Assembly: GCF_021134715.1 (NCBI RefSeq)
Contig: NC_060017.1
Span: 3,224,001-3,288,000, forward strand
Direction of reading: 5' to 3'
DNA from: Daphnia pulex
Taxonomy: Eukaryota > Arthropoda > Branchiopoda > Diplostraca > Daphniidae
DNA length: 64,000 bases
In this document: piece by piece, positions 9,654 through 44,788 of the stretch
How the letters are laid out: each line of letters opens with the position of its first letter
Numbering within the stretch: position 1 is the first letter of the stretch
Made by a program: the position numbers and the translations under genes
The notes under the pieces: generated by a model
Told to the model about the DNA's origin: nothing
Databases searched by the model: none
What the model saw: only the letters and a program-made list of their open reading frames with translations

Positions 9654-12600
9654 GAATTTGCGTTGGCAAACAGCGCATCGAGAGATGCGCGAAGTCAAAT
9701 CGCCAGCCTTCAGGGTTTGTGGCAGAGGCTTGGCAAACTGTCTATCCTCTTCAATAGTGGACAACCAATAGGAGGTAGCCGTAGCGTAGTAGTTGCACCG
9801 ACCGTGTCCCTGGCACTCGATAAATGGCGTGGGTCGGAAGTCTTCCAAACACGAACCTGGAGACACTAAAGACTGACCACTTCCTTCAGCTCCAGAATCG
9901 GTGTGCTAATTTTTGATCAAATTGGTCGTTACTCATCAGATCCTCAGTTTCATATGAATAATTGACACCTCCATACCATAAGGAAGCTGTAACCGATCCA
10001 AAGTTCCTGCCATCCAGCAGGGCAGTCGGGAATTTCCATACTCTGACTGTGTACTGCAATGACGTAAGTGGGGGTCTCACATACTGAACATCTATTTAAG
10101 GAAATTCAATCACTCAAATCATTTCAACGAGTGATGATAATTTCAATATGGAAATTTACCTCGAAACGTATCGGGTGAGCTCGTTGCCGGTTATAGGCGT
10201 CATCATCATGGGCATAGGTTCGGGCGTAGATAACCAGTAAGAGTAATCATTGCGGCTTGCGTAATTGCAAACGTTGTCCAGATTGCAGAAAAGGAATGGC
10301 ATAGTACTAAATCTAGGCATACAGCTTCCCGGTGCACCTGTGTATAAAAAACAGTCATTTCATTATATTTCAACCGGTGGGGTCGGTTAATTTGATTGAA
10401 AATGAATACCCAAGTCCTGCCCATGTGCCTTAGAGTCGCCAGTGAGATGAAGTAGAGAGTAGCCGGTCCACAGTTCTTGAGAGCCAGCTGGGCAGCCAGG
10501 TATTCTAGAGCTCTGCGAATGACGTGTGTAGAAAAAGCCTCGTGATTTAGGGGGAGGTGGAGGAGGAGCTGGTTCACCAACCAAACCTTTGGGACCTATA
10601 CAGCAACAAAAAATAAAAACACAGCGTCGGTTACGATTACAATTAAACTCGATTCAGATTTCAATTGAAAACCTTTCTGTCCCGCAAGTCCAACTGCGCC
10701 TTCCAGACCGTCATCACCACGGAAGCCAACAGGGCCACGCAAACCGGGCAATCCAGGAAATCCTTGCATTCCAATATCTCCAGCCATTCCCTTGAGTCCC
10801 TGAAGACCTGGCAGGCCGATTTGACCTCTTGCGCCCGACATGCCTGAATGTTCAATTTGATGATTTGTATTAAATTTTACATTAACATGATACTTCTTTT
10901 TTTAAACGTAATTGGTTGCGAGTTTATACCTGGAAGACCGGGAGGTCCTACGTCACCCCGCTGTCCCTTGTCGGATGGGAATCCAGGTGGACCATTATCT
11001 CCCATCATACCCTAATAGCCGATCAAAAATAAATTAAAAGAGTCTTGAAAAATTCGAATTTTAGTTAATCAAGATGAGCGCACCTTGGATCCAGGGAAAC
11101 CTTGAAGTCCTACGAAACCAACGTCGCCGTCTACGCCTCTCAAACCGTTTGGACCAGGTTGGCCAATTTGACCATTGCGACCAGCATCGCCTTGCATACC
11201 TTTAGATCCTGACAAGCCTGGAAGACCATCAAATCCAGAATCTCCACTTTGACCTTTGATCCTATTTTTTTAATAAAAATAAACACGAGCGTGAGTAACT
11301 GGGAAGGGTTTCAATTAAATTATTACAAACCTGATGCCAACAGATCCTTGAGAGCCTCGTTCGCCCTTGTAGCCTTGTCTTCCTGTAAGACCGTCAATAC
11401 CTGGAAGCCCAGTTTGTCCATCACGACCTGGTGTTCCAGGCAGGCCTTTGGCTCCTTGTAAGCCTCTCTGTCCTTTGAACGAAATTCCGGGCAATCCTTC
11501 GATACCAACGGGTCCATTCGGGCCATAATTTCCTGGTGCACCTTTCTGACCAGATCGTCCATACAGACCAGGTCTGCCCGGTACTCCCGGCATACCGGGC
11601 TCACCCTTCATTGGATTAGGGCCGGGAATACCGGGCATGCCGATAATACCGGGGAATCCAGCGTCACCCTTTGCTCCGTTAAAGCCTGGATTGCCCGGCA
11701 ATCCAATCTGGCCTTCATAGCCTTGAAGACCTTTGGCACCAGGAGCACCAAGTAGTCCGTCTTCACCAGGTGGGCCAGTAAAACCAGGCAAACCAGGAGT
11801 GCCTCTCTCGCCGGACTCTCCTTGAGGTCCGATAATTGCGTTGAAACCGGGCAGACCCCTATCGCCAGCTTCTCCTTTAAGTCCGTGTAAACCGGGTAAT
11901 CCTGGTCGGCCGCGCAGTCCCATATCACCTGGAAGTCCGGGTCTTCCGAATCTGCCCGGCTCTCCATCTTCGCCGGACATACCTTTGTTACCGGGTGGCG
12001 CGGGCTCAGCCGGGGTTCCTGGTGGTCCTTTAAGCCCATCGAAACCAGGTCTGCCCGGAATGCCAACAAATCCTTGGTCGCCAAAATCGCCTTTAGAGCC
12101 TCTAGCCCCTTGTGCGCCAGGTAGACCCGGTTCGCCCTAGTAATTCAAATTATTTAATTAATTTATGCATCAACATTGCTACATCAAAATATTTTTTTAC
12201 CATAAGTCCATCACGGCCAGGTATGCCTTGTATTCCTTGGTCTCCTCGTAATCCTCGTGCGCCGTTTTGGCCTGGGATGTTATCTCCAGATTCACCCTTA
12301 TCACCTTTGAGTCCGTGGAACCCGTTCGTTCCTGGGAAACCCTGTGGGCCATAAAAGCCTCCTTCTCCTTGGTCTCCTTTAGGGCCACTAAAGCCCGACT
12401 CTCCAGGCGGACCAGGCAAACCTGGCGGTCCTCTGTCGCCAAAGGGGCCCTTTCTACCAGGTGCTCCATTGAATCCATCCAAACCCGGAAATCCGTCATC
12501 GCCAACCATTCCTTTGTCACCTTCCAATCCTGAAAGTCCTGGCAGACCAGGGCTACCCGGGAATCCGTTAATACCGGCTTGCCCAATGTCACCTGACATG

Positions 12601-15600
12601 CCCTTTACTCCGGGGTACCCGTCAACTCCTGGTAAGCCCGACTTTCCTTTTTCACCCTCCACTCCTTGACGGCCGTTAAGACCAATTTCTCCTCGAAGGC
12701 CTTTGAGTCCTTGGGGTCCTGGGAATCCATCTATACCCGGAAGTCCAGTATCGCCGAAAATGCCAGGCAAGCCGGGTGGTCCAGGAGCTCCAGGACGGCC
12801 CGTCACACCCGTGACAGTGTTGCCTCTGTCACCTTTTTGTCCCTGTAAAAAGAAATGAGCGTCAGATGATACAGCGAAGAAGAACTGTATTAAATGTAAT
12901 CAAGATGGTTACCCTTGAACCCGGTAGGCCTGCAAGACCAGGAGCTCCTTTTGATCCACGAAGTCCAGCCAGTCCCTGCTCACCCGGCCTTCCACGACCA
13001 CCGGGGATGCCTTCATATCCGGGCTCTCCTTTAGGTCCTCTCAATCCTGGCAAACCAGGAGGTCCGTCGTAAATATCGAGTCCCGGCTCGCCGCGATCAC
13101 CTTTGCGACCGAGTATTCCCTAAATATTCGAAATGAGAACGGAAATATGGAACCATTTTGCCATTGAAAGAAAATTATGAATTTGAATATCTTCTTACGG
13201 GGTTCCCATCAATTCCAGGAAGACCAGGTCTTCCAGGTTTTCCACGGAGTCCTTGATCACCAGCCATTCCAGGATAACCCTTCAAACCAGCTTCACCTTC
13301 TCTAGAAATGCCTACTGATCCCTGTACACCTTTGGGTCCTGGCCCTCCCGTTCGACCGTTATCACCGTAAACTCCTTTGTCCCCTTGGAAACCTGCAAAC
13401 GACCGAAAAGTTTTTAAACGCACCACCCAACATGAGATGATTCCCGACTACAGTACCTTGATCTCCTGATTCTCCGATGATACCGGGTTTGAGTACTAAC
13501 TGATTTCCTGAGTCACCGCTTTCACCTTTCAGGCCCGGCAATCCAGGTTCACCACGGAAGCCACTAGTGACATTTAATCCGGATATTACACCATAATAAA
13601 TTGAACATTTATGTGTGCATCATTAAAGAGACTTACGGAATACCGTTGCGTCCGTCATCTCCACGCATAGCATCTTCAGCACGAGCATCTTCTCCTCTTC
13701 GACCCGGTAAGCCGTGTCGACCTGGTAGCCCATCTCGGCCCGGTGGACCGCTGTCTCCGTCAGAACCCTTTTGACAATATAGAAGTTGAATTGTGACATA
13801 ATTTGGATCTGATTAGCTTATTTTAAGTGTTTAACCTTTTCGCCTTTGATGCCGATCAAACCGTCCAATCCTGGAAGCCCAGCCGGACCTATTGGACCAA
13901 TGGGGCCCTCGTATCCTGGGAATCCCTTGTCTCCTACGTTTCCTTGATTGCCCTTGATATCCGGAGGATAGACGAGTTCACCTTTGTCACCATACTCTCC
14001 CTGGCGTCCAGCCAAACCTAATTTTAAGTAGCAACAAAAAATATGGTAATTTCCAGTCTAATAAAGAATAACTAAAGAAAGGAAGAGGAAAAACCTGCCG
14101 CTCCCGGTCTTCCATCAAGACCAGGATAACCTGGTCCTCCCTTTCTGCCAAGTTCGCCCTTCAATCCTCTAGGTCCGGGTAGTCCTTGAGGACCAAGAGA
14201 TCCAACTAAACCGGGTAAACCGTTTTCACCGCTGTCTCCTTTGGCTCCATTAATACCTTTGATTGGTTTAAATTGTTAGCATTTATTGTTTGTTTTTTCC
14301 ACTTTAATTTATTTTGAGTTTTTCATTTACCCGGTGGGCACTGAGTGCACGCATCACCAGGTGGACCCTTGACTCCAGGAAAACCATCTGATCCGTCTAG
14401 ACCGGGAATACCGTGATCGCCAGGAATGCCGGGTAAGCCTGGAGCTCCTTTGGGACCTTGGAAATTAACACCTTGCCCAGGGAAGCCCTTAAGTCCTATA
14501 AGAAAAAAGTTCACCGTTAATTATGGCATAAAGCATTTACCCTTTTATAATGTAAGGATTGTATTACCTTCTAGACCGGGGTCTCCTCTCTCTCCAGGTA
14601 AACCTTCGTGACCATCCCTACCCAGAAGACCATCTGGACCTGGTGGTCCAATAACCGTAGCGCCTGCCTGACCTTTCCGGCCTGCAGTACCGGGTACTCC
14701 AGGAGATCCAGGTAGTCCTGGATATCCGGGTGTTCCTGGTGCACCTGTATAAAAAAATGCATGAGAATATTAATGATGGACGTGGTATAAGTTTGTCAGA
14801 AAAAAACAAAAAACATACCGTCGTTGCCCGGTTCTCCTTTTATAGTTATTCCTTTCCGACCAACTTCGCCCGGTCGTCCGTTAACTCCCGGTTCACCTGG
14901 CGATCCTCGCAGTCCGTAATTACCTTGTCTTCCAGGCAGTCCATTTCGACCAGGACTTCCTTGGGGACCTTTATAAAGACAAAAAATGTAAGAAGAGTCA
15001 AACATTTTTTGCGTTTTTCTTTTTGAGTTTCAAATAAATTTCAAATTTCTCAAAAATTACCAATAGGACCCTGAACTCCTTCGGCTCCGGGGCGACCTTC
15101 TTCATCGAGATTGGGATCGTAAATTCCTGGTGGACCAGCTGGGCCTTGTAAACCAGGAATGCCGGGTATTCCTGAATCTCCAGGAATTCCCTTTTCGTTT
15201 CATTAGCAGATATAACTGAGATATGTTGATCACGTCAGGAAATATTTAAAAATTCTGTTTACCTTTACACCGTCTAAACCAGGTCTTGCTGCATAACCAG
15301 GAGCTCCTTTACCACCTTTCATGCCAGGTGGCCCGGAGTTTCCGGGCTTTCCTTGTTTACCACGGGGCCCATCCATTCCGTAATCTCCCTTGTAACCTTT
15401 GTGGCCAAGTGGGCCTGGATATCCCTATGAAAAAACAAAAAAAAAAAAAAAGAAAAGAAAGAAAAAATACAGAGCACTGTAAAAACCAAAAAATAAATAA
15501 CATTTTATCAATTACTTGAGGCCCTTTTGGACCTATTGGGCCGGCAGGTCCTTGATCTCCTTTCATTCCTGGGTCACCTTTCATTCCGGGGTTACCAGTT

Positions 15601-17710
15601 ATGATTCCGGGTGGTTCAGTAAATTGCAAATCTCCTGGTGGACCTTTTTCTCCTTGGTCACCTTTCAGTCCTTTACTCAATACCGTTTCTTCACCTGGTA
15701 GACCCCGTCTACCCTTCAAACCAGACGATCCTTCGAATCCTATATCACCAGCATCGCCTCTCTCTCCGTTATAGCCATCAGTACCGGGAAGTCCGTCAAA
15801 TCCCTATCAATCATCAATCAAGTCATTTAGAACTTTGCGCAGTTAATCACAATATACACAGATTGGAAGTTAAACGAAAAATATTTACAACATAGATCCA
15901 ACTTTAATTAAATGTCGTTACGATACAATTTTTATGCAAAAAATGCAACCGTACCCCATCGATGGCGGAATCGGGAAGTTACGATTTCTGTCTTAATGGA
16001 TTAAATTGAGCCGAATTTTTGTGGGGGATTTCGCTATAATGTTTGCAGAACAAGTTGGGGTTTTATGGCGAGGCAAAAGTTTGAGATTTGCTAAACAAGC
16101 GAAAATCGATAAGGGAGGCGGTGGATCGGAATTTATGTATAACTCGGGACCAGTCGGGTTCGAAGTCTGTTTCAATAAACATGTGGACAACTGAAGACTG
16201 AAAACATAAATTCGATAAGTTTGATAAGGGCAGGAAAAAGGTTATAAGCGAGTCCGTCGTTTTCGACGCGCCATCTCTTGAAAAAATCCAGACTGTTATT
16301 ATTAAATACCATATGATTTCGGGGAACAGATAATAAAATTAAATGATAATTTTGAAGGACGTTTTAAGAGTGTTCTATTTTTTTATGATGTTGTTGTTTT
16401 GTTTTTCATTGACTTTTTTTTTTTTTTTTTTTTTTTTTAGAGGGAGGAGAGAGAGGAGGAGTCAATTGAAAGTAAAAGTAATGGATTAATTTTGCTTACC
16501 GGAAGTCCGCCTTTGCCGGGTTCACCTCTTTCACCTTTCGTGCCTGGTGAGTTGATTCCTCCTTCGCCAGCATCTCCGCGTGGTCCGAGATCGCCAGGCG
16601 GTCCCATGGGACCTCGTCCACCTGGAAATCCTTTCAGTCCCAGCAGTCCAGGAAGTCCGTCCGTTCCGTTACAACCGTTCATACCGGGAGTACCAAACGG
16701 TCCTTCAAGGCCGGGTAAACCCTACGATGCCGTACACGGAAACAATTTCAATAATGATACATAGACAATTAGACAGCAGCGGACAATTAAACGGCGAAAG
16801 CGCACTGATACGTAGTCAACAGTTCTTTTTAAAAATTCATTAAAAGAATTTTCATCAAAATTTTGAACTCACCGGAATGCCTCCAAAGCCAGTAATTCCT
16901 GGAACACCTGGATCACCCTATTTAGCGAAACAATTCAGAAAAATGTATTATTATCAATTGCTATTTTGTTACAACCATAAAAATCAATCCAAAAAATTAT
17001 ACTCCGTACAGGCAATGATGTAACTTACCCTGTGGCCTTTTTCTCCCATACCACCAAAAGAACCTCCTTCTCCGTTCGGGCCGAATGGTCCAGGAGGACC
17101 TTCCGGTCCAATATCGCCGGGAATACCTTGAGATCCTCGCAGACCCGTCAACCCCATTTCACCGGGGAATCCTTTCTCTGCCACACATTGGCAGCGTGTG
17201 TTGGCAACGCAGCCTTTACAGGCCTAAAACATTTGAATCCGTAACAGCAAATATTACAAACATTAATTTTGAAAAAATATAGAAAATTTTAAATAGAAGA
17301 AAATATTATACACAGAAAATATTAAGGTCACATGATCAATTCAATGATCAATTTAATCAAATTAACACAATAAATCAACCGACAAAATGTTTAAAAGTTA
17401 GAAAAGAATCATGTCGTCTTAAAAAAAAATGTTGTTTAGGAAGATGCGACCGATCGTTTGATAACGTGCGGGTTGTGGGCGGAGCATTTGGATGGGAGTT
17501 TGAACGTCTCAAGAATGAAGGGAAGTTTCAAAGACAACGGTTGAAGCCAGCAGTCAAAGAAAGTTTACAATTTGTCCAAACGAAAAAGAATAATGAGGAG
17601 AAAATGAATGTTCATCAGCTACTTACGGCCGCGTCGATGGAAGGTAAACAAACGAGCGCTAGGAGACAAGCTGCGACCGATGTCACTAGCAGCTTCTCGT
17701 TACGGCGCAT
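9567..17710 (-). CDS. Col4a1: Collagen type IV alpha-1-like chain
   Basis: The gene has roughly two dozen exons. The first (17627-17710) encodes a clear 28-residue signal peptide beginning MRRNEKLLV and ending DAA. Exon 2 (about 17033-17223) encodes the cysteine-rich 7S start ([17 protein letters not shown]) that crosslinks four trimers. A long, interrupted Gly-X-Y helix follows, e.g. exons about 11333-12136 and 12201-12843. The NC1 domain is coded by 10410-10595, 10160-10337, 9977-10091 and 9567-9905. NC1 features such as [11 protein letters not shown] and the GHGRCNYYA block (lacking the extra residue of alpha-2) mark it as alpha-1-like, the counterpart of Drosophila Cg25C. The protein is secreted and trimerises, probably with the divergently transcribed alpha-2 chain, to build basement membrane. 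Oddities are a six-proline linker before NC1 and a 28-residue C-terminal tail. The middle exon borders were not all resolved to the base. Confidence 0.95.
9654..10539 (-). other. NC1 domain of collagen IV alpha-1 (two C4 repeats)
   Basis: Begins at GFFYTRHSQ and ends at the last cysteine block [10 protein letters not shown], spread over four exons. Both C4 half-repeats are present with their cysteines. A methionine-rich PMPMMMTPI segment and a lysine in TLKAGDL sit where the sulfilimine-forming Met and Lys/Hyl lie in vertebrate chains. That is consistent with peroxidasin-made crosslinks between trimers. Confidence 0.9.
15805..16497 (-). other. Longest intron of collagen IV alpha-1
   Basis: About 690 bp separate two Gly-X-Y exons, against typical introns of 60-200 bp in this gene. 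It contains a ~22-bp T run near 16418-16439 and a purine-rich stretch. The short open frames on both strands in it have no recognisable motif. Confidence 0.6.
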
Positions 17711-18664
17711 CGCGTTACGTTGAAATCGCGTACGATCAAATTTAATTATGCCCCAATGTTTAAGTTTGTTTTGTTTTGTTCTTTAATCACAGAACACGAT
17801 CATTGGCGGCATGATCGCCCCCACTCGTCACTGATGAAACCACAATAGCGATAAACAAGAGAGTTTCTATTATTTTTTGTTTTTTGTTTTTTTTCTTCTT
17901 CTGAACTTTTACACGGAATAACGGATGACGGTTCGGCAAAGCTCTACCTTGCACAAGGTTCCTACTCCGTCTGACCAGAGTTCCAGACCGAAAAGCAAGA
18001 ACCAGCGCCGATGGCTCCGCCTAGCGGTCAGTGTTCATCCGCCAGCCAATATTGTCAATCACTTCCGGAAGAATCCATCAGCTCAAAAATAATTGTCGTA
18101 GTCACGGCCCATCTTTTTAGCACGATGAAATTAATATTGCAAATGTTTACCTTTGAATCGAATTATATATTTGCCAAAGTTTGGAGATCTATTTAGTCGT
18201 GGGCGGAGCCTGTAGCGAGCAAAGGCGGAGTCATCCAAGGTGGCCAAGATTCTGGAGGTTTTGGAACACTCTCATCGGTTACTCAGGAGTCTTTTAGTGG
18301 GGAAGACGCGTGTCGGAGTCTCCCTGCGCGTCCAAGAGAAAAACAGTCGAGAAGCAGCAGCAGCATTACCTCACTCGGAGGAGACCAATATTTTTCTTAG
18401 CGCTAAAAGTCAAAGTTGTTAGTGTGATACAAATTTTTTGAGTTCGTTAAGGACAGTCGCATGGCCAGTTGAATCTAACGTACAGACACAGTGACGTTGT
18501 TATAGTTGTTGCACACCCCAAAGCGGAAGAAACCCAAATAGTGACTTGGGTTTCTTCATTTTGTGTTCCTTTTTCTGGTTCCAAAGAAGAAGAAGAAAAA
18601 AAAGTCTGACCCGTTGACATTGAGCAGTTCGCCACCGACAGAAAGTCCATCCTCATCCCCAGCG
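17711..18664. promoter_or_regulatory. Shared bidirectional promoter of the collagen IV alpha-1/alpha-2 pair
   Basis: The two start codons are 954 bp apart and point away from each other. This head-to-head arrangement with a common promoter is known for mammalian COL4A1/COL4A2 and for the insect pair. I did not identify definite core elements. Shared regulation is an inference from the layout. Confidence 0.75.
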
Positions 18665-41834
<23,170 letters not shown>

Positions 41835-43384
41835 ATTTCCCAACATAAAAATTTAAAAAAAAAAAACGAAGGCGAGAAATTGGTGGGAGTGAAGGAGGGA
41901 GACATCGATTCATCTTCATACCGTACTTTAACGTGGATCTTTCGGTGTTGTTATACAATGCCAGACGTTACCTGTATGCCTTTCTGATTGCCTCTTCTTA
42001 TTTGGGTTACAGTAGTTTCACACCTCAATATTGCGCTCACTTATTGTCCGCATTTTTTCTTTTCATTTTTCAGTAACAACGAAATTCATTCAACAATGTG
42101 TCGCCACATAATTACTGACTATCACAATTGAAAGACCGTGTTTTTTTTTACATCTTTCTTTCCAGTCATTCCTTATTTTTTTATTATTTTATTTTTACTA
42201 AAGGCCTTTGTCAATAGTACTCATATGGGTTCTTTTTTATAATTCTGTGTTTCTTTCTCTGTGCGGTCGACAAACTTTCAGCGAAATGAGTTGGTGTTTT
42301 GATTATTTCGCTTGATTTCACGGATGTAACGTTGAGTTCTTCACCAGTCTTTCCCATTCTCCATTCTCCCCGCTGCAGCGCCTGCCAAAGCTAAGTCACC
42401 CTTTCACATCTATAGAACTGGTCGCAAGAATCACAATGTCTCGCTAACAACATCAGAAAGAAAGAAAAAAAAAGGAAACTGACAACAGATAACAACAAGA
42501 AAACAATCAAACCAAGGGCCATTTTTTTAATTATTATTTGGAAACTGACTTTGAAGAGAAGAAGGCAGATTAACATTATCCGCAGTGATTTATATACTAC
42601 TTTGTTTCTCGTCTCCACTTTCGTTCAAACTGGTTCGTTATAAATCTAGGCGATCTGAAAACGAAGAGTACGCAGTGAGTAGGTGAAGTGAAATCGCGCG
42701 CAAAGAAACAGATAGCGAAGCACCAAAAGGGATTCTTTGATTGTTTTCTTGCTTGTTGTTTCCCAAAATCCAACGATTTCCCAGTACGTTTTTGAAATTC
42801 TTCTATTAAAGCTTATAGTAGTTGTGCCTATTTTTCTAGACAAGTGCAATTCAGTCACAAGCTAATTTTTTTTTTTCTGATTCTCTTCAATCAGGGTTTC
42901 TAAACAAACATTAAAAGAAAACAAAACATTTATTTGCATTTTTTGTTCCCGTATCACATTTACTTTCTTTCTTAAAAAATTTAAAATGATATGGAATTTT
43001 GTATTTTCAATTCATTTTATATTTTCCTCTCGAAGCGCTTTCTACTGACGCAACAATGCTGTGTTCATTTAATTTCGTGTTCAGCAGGTGTATAATATTT
43101 TTTTCGATGAAATGGAAAAATTCAATTTTTTTTAACATGACCCAATCATTTCAAGTTCCCCGCCCCGACGTCGCCCATCCGCACAATCCGCACAGTGCGA
43201 TGAGAACGATGACCCCGTGTCCCTAGATTGACGACGAGCCACCACTTATGCCTTGTTGTGTCAACATTAATTAGATTTGTTTTGAAAAAAAAAAAACCTT
43301 CCTGGTTTGAAAATTTATGAATTCTTCACTGCCAGTTTTTAAAAGCTTCTGTTGAAATCCTTCCCTACTCAGTACTCTACAGCA

Positions 43385-43390
43385 AATAAA
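43385..43390 (+). terminator. Candidate poly(A) signal of collagen IV alpha-2
   Basis: AATAAA followed by ATACATATACA about 1.55 kb after the stop codon. Would imply a long 3' UTR; an earlier non-canonical signal is possible. Confidence 0.3.
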
Positions 43391-44780
43391 TACATATACA
43401 ATTCAGAAAAAATGTGTTGCGTTCATTCACTTGCAACTTATAAACTGTCCTTTGACGCAAAATGTTAATCCAACGTCTTTCAGCAAGGGATGAGACTGGC
43501 GTCATCAACACAGTGAATTAAATAAGAGAAAAAGAAAAACGTCCGACATTAAATTCGAATGGCATCTTCTTTGTTAACCAGTCGGTAAATTACAACCCCT
43601 CTCAAAACGGAGAAACAGGAAAAGGGCGAATTTCTTTAGCTTTAAAATTTGAAAATACTCAACCTAATAATAAGCCGGTATTGTAAGTCTGTAGAAGACC
43701 CATAAACAGCGAGAAAACATGACTTTGGCTTACTAGCTAGGGTTACTGTATCTTTTCCCGATCATAAACTTTCAGCTTTCTTTTTGCCTATCTTTCTGTT
43801 GGCTGCAAAGTTACTACAACGAAGACCAAACAGATTCCGTCGACAGCGGTCTAAAGACCCCAGCTCCAACAATGTCAAATTCAATTTTTTACACCGCCCT
43901 TACGGGTGGAGGACTCCTTTCGACGTGATTAGAAGGGGAGAAAATACATTCTCCCAGTACTGTCGTAAATTCTTTTCTGGGTTATGGTGCATAAGGTTAT
44001 GGAAATAATAGTATAGACGTGTAGAACGCTTAAATCCCTTCGAATAGAAATTTTCCTACAAAACGTGGATGCGCACATCCATTTTCTAGGGCAGCGTTAC
44101 TGATTACGGAATGGAATTCAAGAATTTCAAGTTAAAGCTGAATGAATCAAGAAAATAGATTGAAAGAGACGATAAGCGTTTTAGTGGTGGTGTGTGACAT
44201 TCATTTGACATCAATTTTTTTCCATCAACAAATAGAAACAGTCAAAATATTAAATGATGATGCAATAGTATACACACAGCACACGGTACACGGAGACGCA
44301 GCACGGCAAAACACTCGGCGAATAAGCAGAAACAATTTTTTGAAAACAAAAAGGATTGAAAAAAAACTGTCACCGATTGTGCATTTTTTTTTAGAATTTA
44401 TAGAGGAAAGGGATTTTATCGGTATTGATTGAAGTCCAGTCACCGCACTTGAAATAAGTCGTCCCAGCGTCTTGAAATTATTCTTGTTGAATATAGGCGG
44501 AATGCCCGAAAAATCAAAATCGATTTGAATTTCCCGCTGACAGACCCACTCAGCCATAGCGAGTCCTAGGGCGGGTTTCAAACGATATGCCTCACCTTAC
44601 TGGATTTTGGCAGTCAATTATTTGAAAGGGACGTGATCGGACGTTGGATCGCTTGCGTGTGGTGAAAATAAAAAAATGCGTAATTTTCGTTCTTTTTTCG
44701 AAAGTTTGTTCTTCTTCGATTTCTTTCCGTTTTCAGCAGGGTGGTCTATTTTTCTTTTAATATGTTCCCCTCTTTTCGGC

Positions 44781-44786
44781 TTTATT
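44781..44786 (-). terminator. Candidate poly(A) signal of VMAT
   Basis: AATAAA on the minus strand lies only a few bases beyond the TAG stop codon. That is very close, so it may not be the one used. Confidence 0.25.
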
Positions 44787-44788
44787 TT

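Larger units (their letters stand above)
41835..44788. other. Convergent 3' region between collagen IV alpha-2 and VMAT
   Basis: No further coding gene recognised. It must contain the alpha-2 3' UTR and, on the other strand, the VMAT 3' UTR. T-rich runs and short frames without motifs fill the rest. Confidence 0.6.

Noticed and set aside
9561..9869. 102-codon plus-strand frame over the alpha-1 NC1 exon
   Set aside because: It is the antisense shadow of a well-supported NC1 coding exon.
16006..16194. 62-codon frame inside the longest alpha-1 intron
   Set aside because: Overlapped by an equally long antisense frame, no Gly-X-Y pattern, no known motif.
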